Assembly (NCBI GenBank): GCA_029718625.1
Contig: CM056391.1
Location: 5,465,658-5,529,657 of the forward strand
Source of the DNA: Synaphobranchus kaupii
Taxonomy: Eukaryota > Chordata > Actinopteri > Anguilliformes > Synaphobranchidae
Direction of reading: 5' to 3'
Length of the DNA stretch: 64,000 nucleotides
Positions 11,371 through 23,588 of this stretch are shown here, piece after piece (within the stretch, counting starts at the first letter, position 1; the number at the start of each line of letters is the position of its first letter). Under the pieces are notes generated by a model. The model searched no databases, was not told where the DNA came from, and worked only from the letters and a program-made list of their open reading frames with translations. The position numbers and the translations under genes are program-made.

Positions 11371-11640
11371 CCCCCGTTATAGGGAGAGCTGGGGTCAGAG
11401 ATCCCCGTTATAGGGAGAGCTGGGGTCAGATATCCCCGTTATAGGGAGAGCTGGGGTCAGAGATCCCCGTTATAGGGAGAGCTGGGGTCAGAGATCCCCG
11501 TTATAGGGAGAGCTGGGGTCAGAGATCCCCGTTATAGGGGGAGCTGGGGACAGAGATCCCCGTTATAGGGAGAGCTGGGGTCAGAGATCCCCGTTATAGG
11601 GAGAGCTGGGGTCAGAGATCCCCGTTATAGGGGGAGCTGG
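11371..11640. repeat. 31-bp tandem repeat, ~9 copies
   Basis: Unit 'ccccgttatagggagagctg' + 'gggtcagagat'. There are minor variants (ggggga, ggacag). Confidence 0.95.
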
Positions 11641-13302
11641 GGTTCGTTCTGAGAGCAAAACAGAGAGGCTGATGGGAGTCCAAAGCTGGACAAACGCAGT
11701 TCAGAATTTAAACCTGTGAACAGGGCTTGATTTACTAAGACCTTTGGCGTGTGCAAAACCTTGTAGCAAATGCAATAACATGACCAATGATTGGTCACGG
11801 TATTTGTTTTGCACCAATCATTGGTTGTGTACTTGGTTTTGTGTGTGTAAAAAAAGGTTTCGCATACGCGAAGGGTCATAGGAAATCAGGTGTAGGAAAC
11901 AGAAAGGGCAGCTTGGCCCAATTTGACACCAATCTTCCACAAATGTTCAAAAGATGACAGTGAACAGTGTGCTCAAATATTTCCCCTTTTATTGCTTATT
12001 AAAAAAGAGATGCATAAAAAGAATATGCCTTTAGGGGGAAAGAAACAATTATCTGACATTACAAAGAGCGTGCAGGTCGGAGCTAAACGCTAGTGTTAGC
12101 GCCAGACAGCTGAACAGATATGGCTGTGGTGTCTGACGGTGTTTTATAAGATCAGCTCTGTACAGTGACCCCCCCCCCCACCCCCTTCCCAGAGAAAGAG
12201 CGACTTGTATCTTGAAACTTGTCGCTATATAAAGCGAGCAGTTCGTCAGACACTACAAAACCTGCAAAGCAAGGACTTTGGAACATTTTTGAACAATTCT
12301 TCATGTACAGGAAAATACACCCTTCGTAACCAAATGTTAGAATTTAATTGTTGAATCATTGAAAGACAATGCGGCATTCTGCCTGCGTTAATAACGGTCA
12401 GTTCTAATACAATTTTCCAGTTTTTGCAGCGGATAGTGTACGTGACAGTGGGTTGACTGACAATAAAGTGAAATTAAGCCAGTGAAAATCGACTGCAAAC
12501 CCAAGCTAGTTAGCTTATTCACCAAGCCAAGACATCGAATGTAACCACCAAACTTACCAAGCTAAATCACTGTATAAAGGATAGCCAAGCCAATGAAATG
12601 CACAAGAACATTTATACTCATCTTTGTCTCGTCAGTTTAATGCTATGTTCCATTACTGCGAGTGCACTTTCACCATGTGTTGTCGGTTCTTTAAAAAAAT
12701 ACATACACTATAAATCTAAATTACAATTACAGCAGATATCAGTATTCTAGTGGTATTTAGGCAAGACATTAAGAGTTTTCATTATTGTAGCAAACCTACA
12801 AATGGCTTTAAGTGTCATTAACAGGTGCAACGTCATAAAAAATAACTAGCACCAATATTTTAAAATAGAGTATATCTGAGCTATATTAGTACATTGAATT
12901 AAACCACATGAAATGTATGCACGTATAAAATATGCAATTGGACACATGCAGTTAAATTGAAGTGTAGTTCACAATGAAGCAAAACCTTGTGCTAACATGT
13001 CTGCTTAAATATTTCCCTTGAACATGTTAAAATTGTCCATTTTCTGTATAATTGTGTGATTTTGTTATGCTTTTATTCTGAAAGAACAACTGCTGAAAAA
13101 TAATTTTAAAATGTATTTTGGTTTGTTATTATTGCCATGTACATAACACATATGAAGTATAAAAATCCAGAATCTGGGGGTGGGGGCGTCTCTGTGCTCG
13201 ACAGTGGCTACCACATCATATGACTCTGAACCACAGATACTCGCACTTATGCTTGGAGGCCTGCAGAGGGCGCTGGTTCTCATTATGACTCAAATAAAGC
13301 AG
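11641..13302. other. AT-rich gene-free stretch downstream of slc44a1
   Basis: No coding frame. On the minus strand AATAAA signals occur at 13072-13077 and 11988-11993, so this could be distal 3' UTR or flank of slc44a1. Confidence 0.35.
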
Positions 13303-13567
13303 TTTATTGCAGTGAACTCGCCTCACCTACTTTCTCAAGGTGAAAACAAGCAGCCATACACCATGTGGCTCTCCAATGGCAAGAGTGAGTAGCACAGCCC
13401 TGGGCTCTCCAGCTTAGACCAGCCTCACTAAGCTTCAGCTCTTTCCGTTCCTAGGACTCTCGCTCTGTTTGGAGGGACCCGATCGTATTTGCATGTCCAT
13501 CCTCACTAGAATGTCCTTTGAGTTCTGCAGCTTCGCCAAACAGCCAAACGACACTGATATCTGACCA

Positions 13568-13765
13568 GAGGTGGCTATGTTATTCATGGCTCTACTTACT
13601 TCCTGGCTATGTTATTGATGGCTCTGCTCACTTCCTGGCTATGTTATTGATGGCTGTAATCATTTCCTGGCTACATTATTCATGGCTCTACTTACTTCCT
13701 GGCTATGTTATTCAAGGAAATACCCACTCCCTGGCTATGTTATTCATGGCTCTACTAACTTCCTG
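13568..13765. repeat. imperfect ~30-bp tandem repeat
   Basis: Six degenerate copies of 'ggctctacttacttcctggc' + 'tatgttattcat'. Confidence 0.8.
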
Positions 13766-14206
13766 AGCACAACTGTGTTGCTGTGGTAACACAGAATTTG
13801 GAATGTAACCTAGGACTGAGCCGAGGTGCACCAGATTCCAGCAGGACAGTACACACAAAGACCAGGTTTATGAGTTTGTGGTAAGAATCACTTTTTAGCA
13901 CCTGCACTAATCTGATTCGGCAAAAATTGACAACCTAAAACTCAACACTCACAACAAAGTGAGTCACAAGGCAACGTCACAAAATGTTCATGTAACAGAA
14001 GGTTGCATAAATTACGCATCACCAGTGATTTAAAGGTCTGATTAATTAATCTCAGACAATTGAAACAAGTGGGTCTCAGTTCCTGGCCACAAATGAATAA
14101 ATTATGTGTGAATCTATCTAGAAATCATAAGTTCTTAAGGCAAGCTGCACTGGGTGACATGCAAGCATCCCAGGATTTAAACACCATCTCCACAACTGTG
14201 GGGGTG

Positions 14207-14223
14207 CCCAGCAGAGGGCGCTG
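14207..14223 (+). promoter_or_regulatory. CTCF-like motif
   Basis: 'cccagcagagggcgctg' fits the CTCF core consensus (CCASYAGRKGGCRSY). It lies between the convergent 3' ends of tbc1d2 and slc44a1. Confidence 0.45.
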
Positions 14224-14274
14224 TCTGCTGAAATGGTTAAGGCAAAGCGCAAGGCTGGAGGATCCCCACATTTC

Positions 14275-14408
14275 AGGACTGGAGTTAAACCTGCAGACAC
14301 TGCGGCCCTCCAGGACTGGAGTTAAACCTGCAGGCACTGCGGCCTTCCAGGACTGGAGTTAAACCTGCAGGCACTGCGGCCCTCCAGGACTGGAGTTAAA
14401 CCTGCAGA
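14275..14408. repeat. minisatellite monomers, third site
   Basis: Four copies of 'ggactggagttaaacctgca' spaced about 39 bases apart. Same monomer and orientation as 9596-9765, inverted relative to 1291-1845. Confidence 0.9.
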
Positions 14409-15564
14409 ATTTCAGTTCAAGCCCCTGTCTTACAGTAAGACCCAGACTGTTGAGCAGTCTGGCTGAAAAGTGAGAGAAAATCCACGGATTTGCAATCGAC
14501 CGCTTCATTAAATCTCCAACATTACCTTTTTGTGAAATTGTTTTTTGTCTCAAGGACGCAGTGACCAATCAGAGGACTCGACCCATTTTAAGGGACCGTG
14601 GCAAAGTCTCTTCCTTTGTCAGAGACATGATTATCCATCGCTTTCTTTACAAGAAGTTCTGTACTTCTCAAGAACAAAGGCTTCAGACCTTTGCGGATGT
14701 TTTTTTTGTGCCGGGGGTGTCACTCCATCTACAGCCAAAAGGCGGCGCTATGTGTCCCATCTGAGGGCAGTTCCAGAACTTTCCTTCCGGTTCTCTTTGC
14801 TTGGTAAAAGGAGTGCAGATTACGGAGCAGTTTACGCGCTTAAATTATTTTTCTTGAACCCGACGCACACTCGTTTTCTCAGGAGTCTGTCAGTGTGTAC
14901 TTTTCACAATATATTTTAAAAAAGAAAAGAAAAAACAACAGAAAAACTATAATATTTCTGACTGATGGTGGATAATAACCATTTTCTGAAAAAGTCTTAA
15001 AATTATTTAAAATAAAGCATACCTCAGTATATATAGAGACCTCACCCATTGAAATAAAGATTACAACATAACCTAATGCAACACATGAATGCCTTCAGGT
15101 TTGGTGCATTAAAATACAAACACATTTACAAAGCACCCAATTTCAGAATCGGATTAAAATAAAGCAAAGTGTTTAAAGACAATTAAAAAAGGTTAAAAAA
15201 AAAAAAAAAAGGTTCAAAAGGCAAAAGTAAAAAAAACAAAAAACATTTTGATCTGAACGCAAACAAAAATGGCTTTTCAAACGAACGCAGTAATCAAACT
15301 GATTCCACACATTTCGGCACTGAACTTGACCAAACGACGCCTTCCCATTAGTCCATTTTTAAAAAGGACATCGCTACGAAAATGCATCAGCGGCTAAAAC
15401 ACACAGAGCTGTTGTGTAAAGTGCATCGTTACGTAGTTATTGTACAGCTTATCAAAATATGTGTTCTCTGGAGTCAAAAGCTTAGTAAACATATTACATG
15501 TCGGTAAAAAATAAACATTTGGAATGTCTTTAGAAAGTCCCCACTTGGCGCTTTTGGGTCAGCT

Positions 15565-15582
15565 TTAACTTCTGCCTGGAGT
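15565..15582 (-). CDS. slc44a1: slc44a1 exon 16 (terminal, 5 codons + stop)
   Basis: After ...KPM of exon 15, a strong acceptor (tttgttttattttccag) at 15583 opens ACT CCA GGC AGA AGT TAA, giving TPGRS. This matches the length and small/polar character of the human ending ASGASSA. It was chosen by phase and acceptor strength, not by strong protein identity. Confidence 0.65.
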   Translation of the reverse strand, partial: TPGRS

Positions 15583-18500
15583 CTGGAAAATAAAACAAAT
15601 AAAGGCCTGTATTCATAATGTGTCTCAGTCAAAGCACTGATCTCACATCAGTTTCCTCCTGTTAATGTCCCAGCCATGTCCATTATGAGCTAGGTCTGTA
15701 TAATAGTTGAATTTAGCTCATTTTTAACGTATAATGTGTAACTAAAAAAAGTTTACTACGACTTTTGTAAAGAGGAGGCTCAGCTAACTCGTAGCCAGTA
15801 ATGTTATAATGGCACGCACCAACTTGAGGCATGGGCGGTTGTATGCTTGCAGCAAACGCTAGCTAGATGTTAGCTGGTACAGACTCAGAAAAGCCATTTT
15901 AAACGTGGAATGGCTCGGTCAACTTGTTGGCGCTAGTTTTGATACGAGTAGCTGAGCCTGCCCTTGCGGTACACCTAATTCCATGTTCCAGTAAGCCTAG
16001 GTAGATTTTTGTGGGTATAGAAACAATTGTGAATGAAGCAAACAAATGCATTAGCTAGCTAGAGAACAGTGGACAAATTAGATGTTTTGTTCACTTTCAT
16101 ATTTTAAGAAGTCTACAATTTGTCTCCAATTGGAACAAAACAAGTCAATAAACAATAGTAAAACAGACCTACAAAGAAATGTGATACGCTGGGCACGCGG
16201 AGACTATCAGGAAAGCCTGCTGCGGCCTGTATTGTAGTGGTAGCGTTAGCGCAGATCACAAGCAGGCATTGCATCTCAAATGGCCTACATAGACCAGCAT
16301 GCTCTGTCCTTGTGTTCTTGGAAGTGCGGTCTTGCAAGGAAACTTGACAAGAACATCGTTCACAAGAACTCAAGTCTGAACTTGATGACACTGAGAAACA
16401 CCCAGAGTGTGACCTGCCAGGCAGAATCATATTCAAAGCTAAAGATTCAGGCAAAAACACTGAACACTGAATTTTTCCATGGTTGCAAAGTATTAAATTC
16501 TACACTATTACGCCGGGTTCACACCGTCTACTCGTGAAAGAGACAAAGCGACAAGATTCCATTCAAAGTCTATGGATATCATCGGCAAACAGCGGGCGGG
16601 GTGGAGTCATAGGTAAGTTGTTGGTGTCGCACCAAATGCGCTACAATGCGCCCTTGTCGCTGCACGTGACCAAGTACAGCGATTTAGTCACTGTCGCGAG
16701 TAGATGGTGTGAACCAGGCATTAAAGCCAATGTACAGGAAGAAAAGTCGAAAAGGAAGTGGAGCACAGGCAGACAGGAAGTGGAGCACAGGCAGACAGGA
16801 AGTAGAGCACAGGCAGACAGGAAGTGGAGCACAGGCAAACAGGAAGTGGAGCACAGGCCGACAGCAAGTAAAGCACAAGCTGACAGGAAGTGAAGCACAG
16901 GCAGACAGGAAGTAGAGCACAGGCAGGCAGGAAGTGAAGCACAAGCTGACAGGAAGTGAAGCACAAGCTGACAGGAAGTGGAGCACGCAGCGCATTACTC
17001 ACCATGGGCTTCATCTCTGTGCCGTCTCCTCCGTCGGCCCGGCCTCGCCCTGCTGCCTTCTTACTGCTCTCTACAAACTCCTGCACAAAGAGAGAGACCC
17101 AAACAGACTGACATCTATGGAGCAACATTCATGCCAATATTATATCAGTGTTAAACAGTCAGTGTTAAACAGTCAGTGTTATTTCACACCCGCCTCACCA
17201 TGAGGGCCTTGTCCATGTAGAACTCCCTGCCAGGGCTGCCGTCGTTGTATTTGGTGTCTACGGCGAAGCAGAGGAAGAGGACGTCCACCACGATCTCGAA
17301 GATGGACAGGAAGCAGTGTGCCACCAGGAAGGCGAACAGGCAGACGATGAGGAGGGGCAGCACCCACACAGTATAATCCCGCTGGTAATTTAGCGCCAAC
17401 ACCCCCGCAAACGCCGTGCAGGACACGATCAGCACCTGAACACACACGCGCACACACACACGCACGCACACACGCACGCACGCACACACATCAATAAGGC
17501 TGGGAATCGAGCCTCTGTACTTTTTGAGCACCGACCAAATCATGTCCGTAGCACCGAGTATCGAAAACTGTCCAAGCATTCGGTGCCAATTTTCTAAACT
17601 TTTAGATAAAAAAATTCTAATAATCTCTTAAGTACCAAATGTTTAGCCCAGCCAGGCTTTCACACAGTTTCAGATATTGCTAGATTGAAATCATAATTTT
17701 GTTCATTTTATACTGTATTTTATACAGCTGTTACAACATTAATCACTGAAGCATTTGAGAGGTTTTGGATTATTTTGTTAAATGAGAAAGTTTTTTTGGA
17801 TATTGTAGAAAAATATGTTTTTACACTCAGCATCAAAAAAAGTATCGTTTTGGTATCGAATCCCAGGCATCAAAAAAAAAATTCTAATTGGTGTGATGAA
17901 GCTGGATTAAAACTCATGTGATCATTGGGGAAGTGGGTGTGGCCTGCGCCCTCACCTTGCCCAGGAATAGCACAAAGTCGCCCACAGTGTTAATGGCTGC
18001 CACTCGCAAGGCGTTCTCCACCAGGATGATGAAGGCGTCTCGAGCCGACGTGCAGAAGCTTGTGCTGTTGATGGCTGTCGCAGCGTACGCATTCTGAACA
18101 CACACACACACACACACACACGCACAGTGTTAACACGCCACAAAGCGACACACATCCCCACCAGAATGACAAATTCTGAGAAAATAGGGGTATGAGTTTT
18201 TAAATGTTTTTTATTTTTATTAAATGTAACTTCTGCAACTTAAATATTTTATACGTCCCACTCAGTTGGATGAGCTCACCTGATTCAAATACCTCAGACA
18301 CTTCTCCAGACACCACAAGCAGCAGATGCAAGCTTTCAGCATGCACCTGGCACATGCGTTCTCCTGTCAGAAGGGAAGAAAAAAAACAAGACATTTTAAT
18401 AATTATATATTTTATTTATATTGTGCTTTTCACATAAAGTAGGCTTTCCCTGTCCATCTCGGTCTGCTCTGCACAACTCAAATGTGTGGAAGTCTGCATT

Positions 18501-19669
18501 TGGTGTCAGACCTAAATTTGCTGCTGAATGACAGGAGCCTACAGATTTTGCAACTGGAGTTTGAGAACCCTTTGTAAAAAGTGTTTTAAAACATTTTTGT
18601 GGTGCAGTAGCAGAGATGGGCCACAGGGTGGCAGCAGCGGGACTCACCCTGCCTTTGAGCTGGGTGTGTATGTAGCTGAGGACGAGGCGTGGGATCTCCA
18701 CCAGGGTGATGATGAAGGAGCCCTTGGCCACCGTGCCCAGGTGGTATCGCATCAGTCGGAGACCCGAGGAGACGATGGGGGTCAGGGGGAGGTCAGACTT
18801 ATCCCTGACCGCACCAGAGACAGTCAGGCCCAGTATGCACACAGCATCTCAGAGCAGGAGAGCTGATCTAGGATCAGTTTTCCACTGGCTGTATCCTAAC
18901 CTTATCCATTATGAGCCAAAGGGCACTAACTGACCCTAGATCAGGTGCCACGTCCATATCCTAGATCAGTGCTCTTACTCTGCGATTCTTTATAAACGCA
19001 GGTCTCCTCATTACATTACATTCATTTAGCAGCTTTTATCCAAAGCGACGTACAGTAAGTGCATAAAGGGCTCTAAACAGGTAAAGCCCAAGTTACACGT
19101 GTAGTTCCCCAAACATGATACCACACAACTTCAACATCCACAGGCAGGGAAAACATTATATCAAGTGCGTGCACAGATTGTCCAGGCTGTTTTCGGACCG
19201 CTTTCGGACCGCTCCTGACCTGGTGAAGTAGTACGTGACGACCGCCCCGGCAATGGTCATCTGCTGGCAGGCCAGGAGGAACTCGCTGATCCAGATGAGC
19301 CCGACGGCGTGGTACCAGGTCATGTACTGCAGCGGGCCCGACATGCGGAACTCCACCAGGCCTGTCTCCGGGCTCTGGACCGGACTACCTGGAGGCAAAC
19401 AAACAAAGAACCCCTCCGTGACCCCAGAGTTTGACCCCCGACCCCAAAAGGGCAATCAGCCTAAACTAAGGGAATGCCTGATCAGGATGTATCATGTGTC
19501 CCAATACATAACCCCAATCCTAAAAAGTGTGTCCGTACAGTAGGTGTCTGTGTGTGTGAGTGTGTGCGTGTGTGTGTACAGTGTGTGTGCAGTGTGCGTG
19601 CTTATGCGTGTGTGTATAGTGTGCATGCGTGCGTGTGTATGTGTGTACAGTGCGTGTGTGGTGTGTGTG

Positions 19670-19709
<40 letters not shown>

Positions 19710-22700
19710 AGTGCGTGTGTGTGCATGTGTGTGTGTGTGTGCGTACATGCTGACCTGCAGTCCCGAGGAACAGCAGCACACTGAGCCAGTAGACCCAGAA
19801 GAGCATGAGGGCCAGAAAGGTCCAGAACGGCTGCAGCACCAGCAGGGGCAGGTGGGTAAACACCCTCCCCGCCACATGGAACAGAGCGATGGTGAGAGCC
19901 ACACGCTTACGCATGAAAAACATCAGCAACAGCAGGATTGCCTGGGAGAATACAACACACCTGTCAATCATACACACAGCAACAGCAGGATTGCCTGGGA
20001 GAATACAACACACCTGTCAATCATACACACAGCAACAGCAGGATTACCTGGGAGAATACAACACACCTGTCAATCATACACACAGCAACAGCAGGATTGC
20101 CTGGGAGAATACAACACACCTGTCAATCATACACACAGCAACAGCAGGATTGCCTGGGAGAATACAACACACCTGTCAATCATACACACAGCAACAGCAG
20201 GATTGCCTGGGAGAATACAACACACCTGTCAATCATACACACAGCAACAGCAGGATTGCCTGGGAGAATACAACACACCTGTCAATCATACACAGCAACA
20301 GCAGGATTGCCTGGGAGAATACAACACACCTGTCAATCATACACACAGCAACAGCAGGATTGCCTGGGAGAATACAACACACCTGTCAATCATACACACA
20401 GCAACAGCAGGATTACCTGGGAGAATACGACACACCTGTCAATCATACACACAGCAACAGCAGGGTTACCTGGGAGAATACAACACACCTGTCAATCATA
20501 CACACAGCAACAGCAGGATTGCCTGGGAGAATACAACACACCTGTCAATCATACACACAGCAACAGCAGGATTGCCTGGGAGAATACAACACACCTGTCA
20601 ATCATACACACAGCAACAGCAGGATTGCCTGGGAGAATACAACACACCTGTCAATCATACACACAGCAACAGCAGGATTACCTGGGAGAATACAACACAC
20701 CTGTCAATCATACACACAGCAACAGCAGGATTGCCTGGGAGAATACAACACACCTGTCAATCATACACACAGCAACAGCAGGATTGCCTGGGAGAATACA
20801 ACACACCTGTCAATCATACACACAGCAACAGCAGGATTGCCTGGGAGAATACAACACACCTGTCAATCATACACACAGCAACAGCAGGATTACCTGGGAG
20901 AATACAACACACCTGTCAATCATACACACAGCAACAGCAGGATTGCCTGGGAGAATACAACACACCTGTCAATCATACACACAGCAACAGCAGGATTGCC
21001 TGGGAGAATACGACACACCTGTCAATCATACACACAGCAACAGCAGGATTACCTGGGAGAATACGACACACCTGTCAATCATACACACAGCAACAGCAGG
21101 ATTGCCTGGGAGAATACGACACACCTGTCAATCATACACACAGCAACAGCAGGATTACCTGGGAGAATACGACACACCTGTCAATCATACACACAGCAAC
21201 AGCAGGATTACCTGGGAGAATACAACACACCTGTCAATCATACACACAGCAACAGCAGGGTTACCTGGGAGAATACAACACACCTGTCAATCATATGTGC
21301 CTGTCAATCATACATACACACACACACACACACACAAACCTGTCAATCATACACACCTGTCAATCATACACACACCTGTCAATCATGCGTGCCTGTCAAT
21401 CACACACACACAAACCTGTCAATCATACACGCCTGTCAATCATACATACACCTGTCAATCATGAGTACTTGTCAATCATACACACCTGTCAATCATACAC
21501 ACAGTGACAGGACATACATGTCTGTTCAAGCACCGCTCATCCCAATATTTCCTCATCTCACATCCACACACAATCTTCCTTTCATTCTCTCTCTCTCTCC
21601 CTCCCTCTCCCTCTCGCTCAGCTGACCCACCGTAAACACGGGTGGCGGCGATGGCGTACACCAGCAGTGCCTGCACGTTGTCCTGGGCGACCTGCAGCTC
21701 ATCTTTGGGCCTGGTTTCATTCAGGTTCTTCCTGTGATCCACGTACAGCCACCACAGAACCCCTGTTCCTCCTGAAAAAAAAGGGCGGAGCCCGCTGCTC
21801 CCGTTACCACGGCAACAAACATCTGATGACTGACGAGGGGCTGATTCTTCCCTTCTGAATTGCGCAGGAATGGAAACGATGCAGTGCTTAATGTGGAGAG
21901 GATGACAGGTGCTTCTCTTTAATAAGATGGAATGGGAGAAAATAACACTAAAATATTACTGAATAATTAATCAAATTTTTTCTCCTGTACGCTCTCAATC
22001 ACCCACTTGGGAACGACACGCATTGACAAAGTTAAACAGCCATTCGGCCGTTTTGAGACTTCCCGCTTTGGCACTGCCTGTTTTGTGGGGCGGAGCTTCG
22101 TCAGTGGGCGGGGCCTGCAATTGGACGGCTGCGCTCACCCAGGGAACCGATGACCACGAGGGCGGTGATGATCCACACCAGTATCGCTGAGATGAACCGG
22201 ATTACCACCATCAGGATCATGGACAGCACTGTGGGACAGAGCCTCTTTAAATTACCCACAATCCCACTGTGGAACAGAGACAGGACATAGCCTCTTTAAA
22301 TTACCCACAATCCCACTGTGGGACAGAGACAGGAAATAGCCTCTTTAAATTATCCACAATCCCACTGTGGGACAGAGACAGGACATAGCCTCTTTAAATT
22401 ACCCACAATCCCACTGTGGGACAGAGACAGGACATACAGGGTGTGTCTCAATATTCTTCACTCCCCACCTCCTTTCCTACACTCCCCCACTACCACTCCT
22501 CTCCTACCTGGAAGTATGCAAAACTGCCTGAACGTTTCGAGGCGGTGTATGTACAGTATACAATGTACCTGACATTGCGGTTTGCATCGAGACATTAATT
22601 AATATGTAGCCATTAATACGTAATTAAGATTTAATCAGCAACATTAGCGTAAAACACAAATATCATTTTCTGGGGCACGGAGTAGAGGAGGTGGTAGTGG

Positions 22701-23528
22701 AGGAGAGGAGGTGGTAGTGGAGGAGGGGAGGTGTTAGTGGAGGAGGGGAGGGTCCATTTTTCGATTATTGGGACGCACCCACAATCTTCCACTGTGGGAA
22801 CTGAAATGCACCCCAAATTCTTATCTGTGACCCATCTAAATGAAAATGACTGAATGCCCCAGTGCTAAGAGCAGGAGGTCTCTGTGGGTAAAGGGCAGGG
22901 TGCAGCAGAGCGGGTACCTAGCGCCAGCAGGCACAAGCCCATGATGATCTCCTTGCTGGCCATTACCCCGGCGATCAGGCGATGCAGGATGCTGTTGTCG
23001 CTAACAAAGGTAATGAGGGCCTCGGCGAACTTGGCGTAGCAGGAAACGTCCACGGGGGTGCAGCGGTGGAACACTGGGAGAGACTTACTGCAGGCAGGAC
23101 ACCATAGAGTAGAGAAAGGAATCATAGATACACCATAGATATCACAGAGTCGTGGAAGGAATCGTACATAAACCATAGATATCATACAGCAGAGAAATAA
23201 TCATAGAAAAACCATAGATATTACAGAGTAGAGCAAGGAATCGTAGATAAACCATAGATATCATAGAGTGATGGAAGGAACCATACATAAACCATAGATA
23301 TCACAGAGGCGATCTGTCACAAACCTTGGCGGCACTGGAAGTTTGGGACATTTGGTGGCTCTCTCTGGATGATTGGTGTATCTGTTAGCGGGCACATCGT
23401 AGGAGCAGAGCTCAGATCCTAAAACACACACACACACACACACACACGTGCGCGCAGACACACACAGACACACACGCACGCGCAGACACACACAGACACA
23501 CACACGCAGACACACACAGACACACACA

Positions 23529-23588
<60 letters not shown>

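Larger units (their letters stand above)
13303..15564 (-). other. slc44a1: probable slc44a1 3' UTR
   Basis: Downstream of the slc44a1 stop (15565-15567) the first minus-strand AATAAA I find is at 13303-13308, which implies a 3' UTR of about 2.3 kb. The segment is AT-rich with A/T homopolymers and carries an imperfect ~30-bp repeat (13568-13765), a CTCF-like site (14207-14223) and minisatellite monomers (14275-14408). The UTR end is inferred only. Confidence 0.4.

Noticed and set aside
16483..17203. Open frames rich in [14 protein letters not shown] or its antisense
   Set aside because: 22-bp tandem array in slc44a1 intron 15.
19474..21625. Very long plus-strand open frames (up to 677 codons) over the slc44a1 intron 8 array
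   Set aside because: The 53-bp unit keeps three frames open. The peptide is a pure 53-residue repeat antisense to slc44a1 exon 9 sequence and there is no start or domain of its own.
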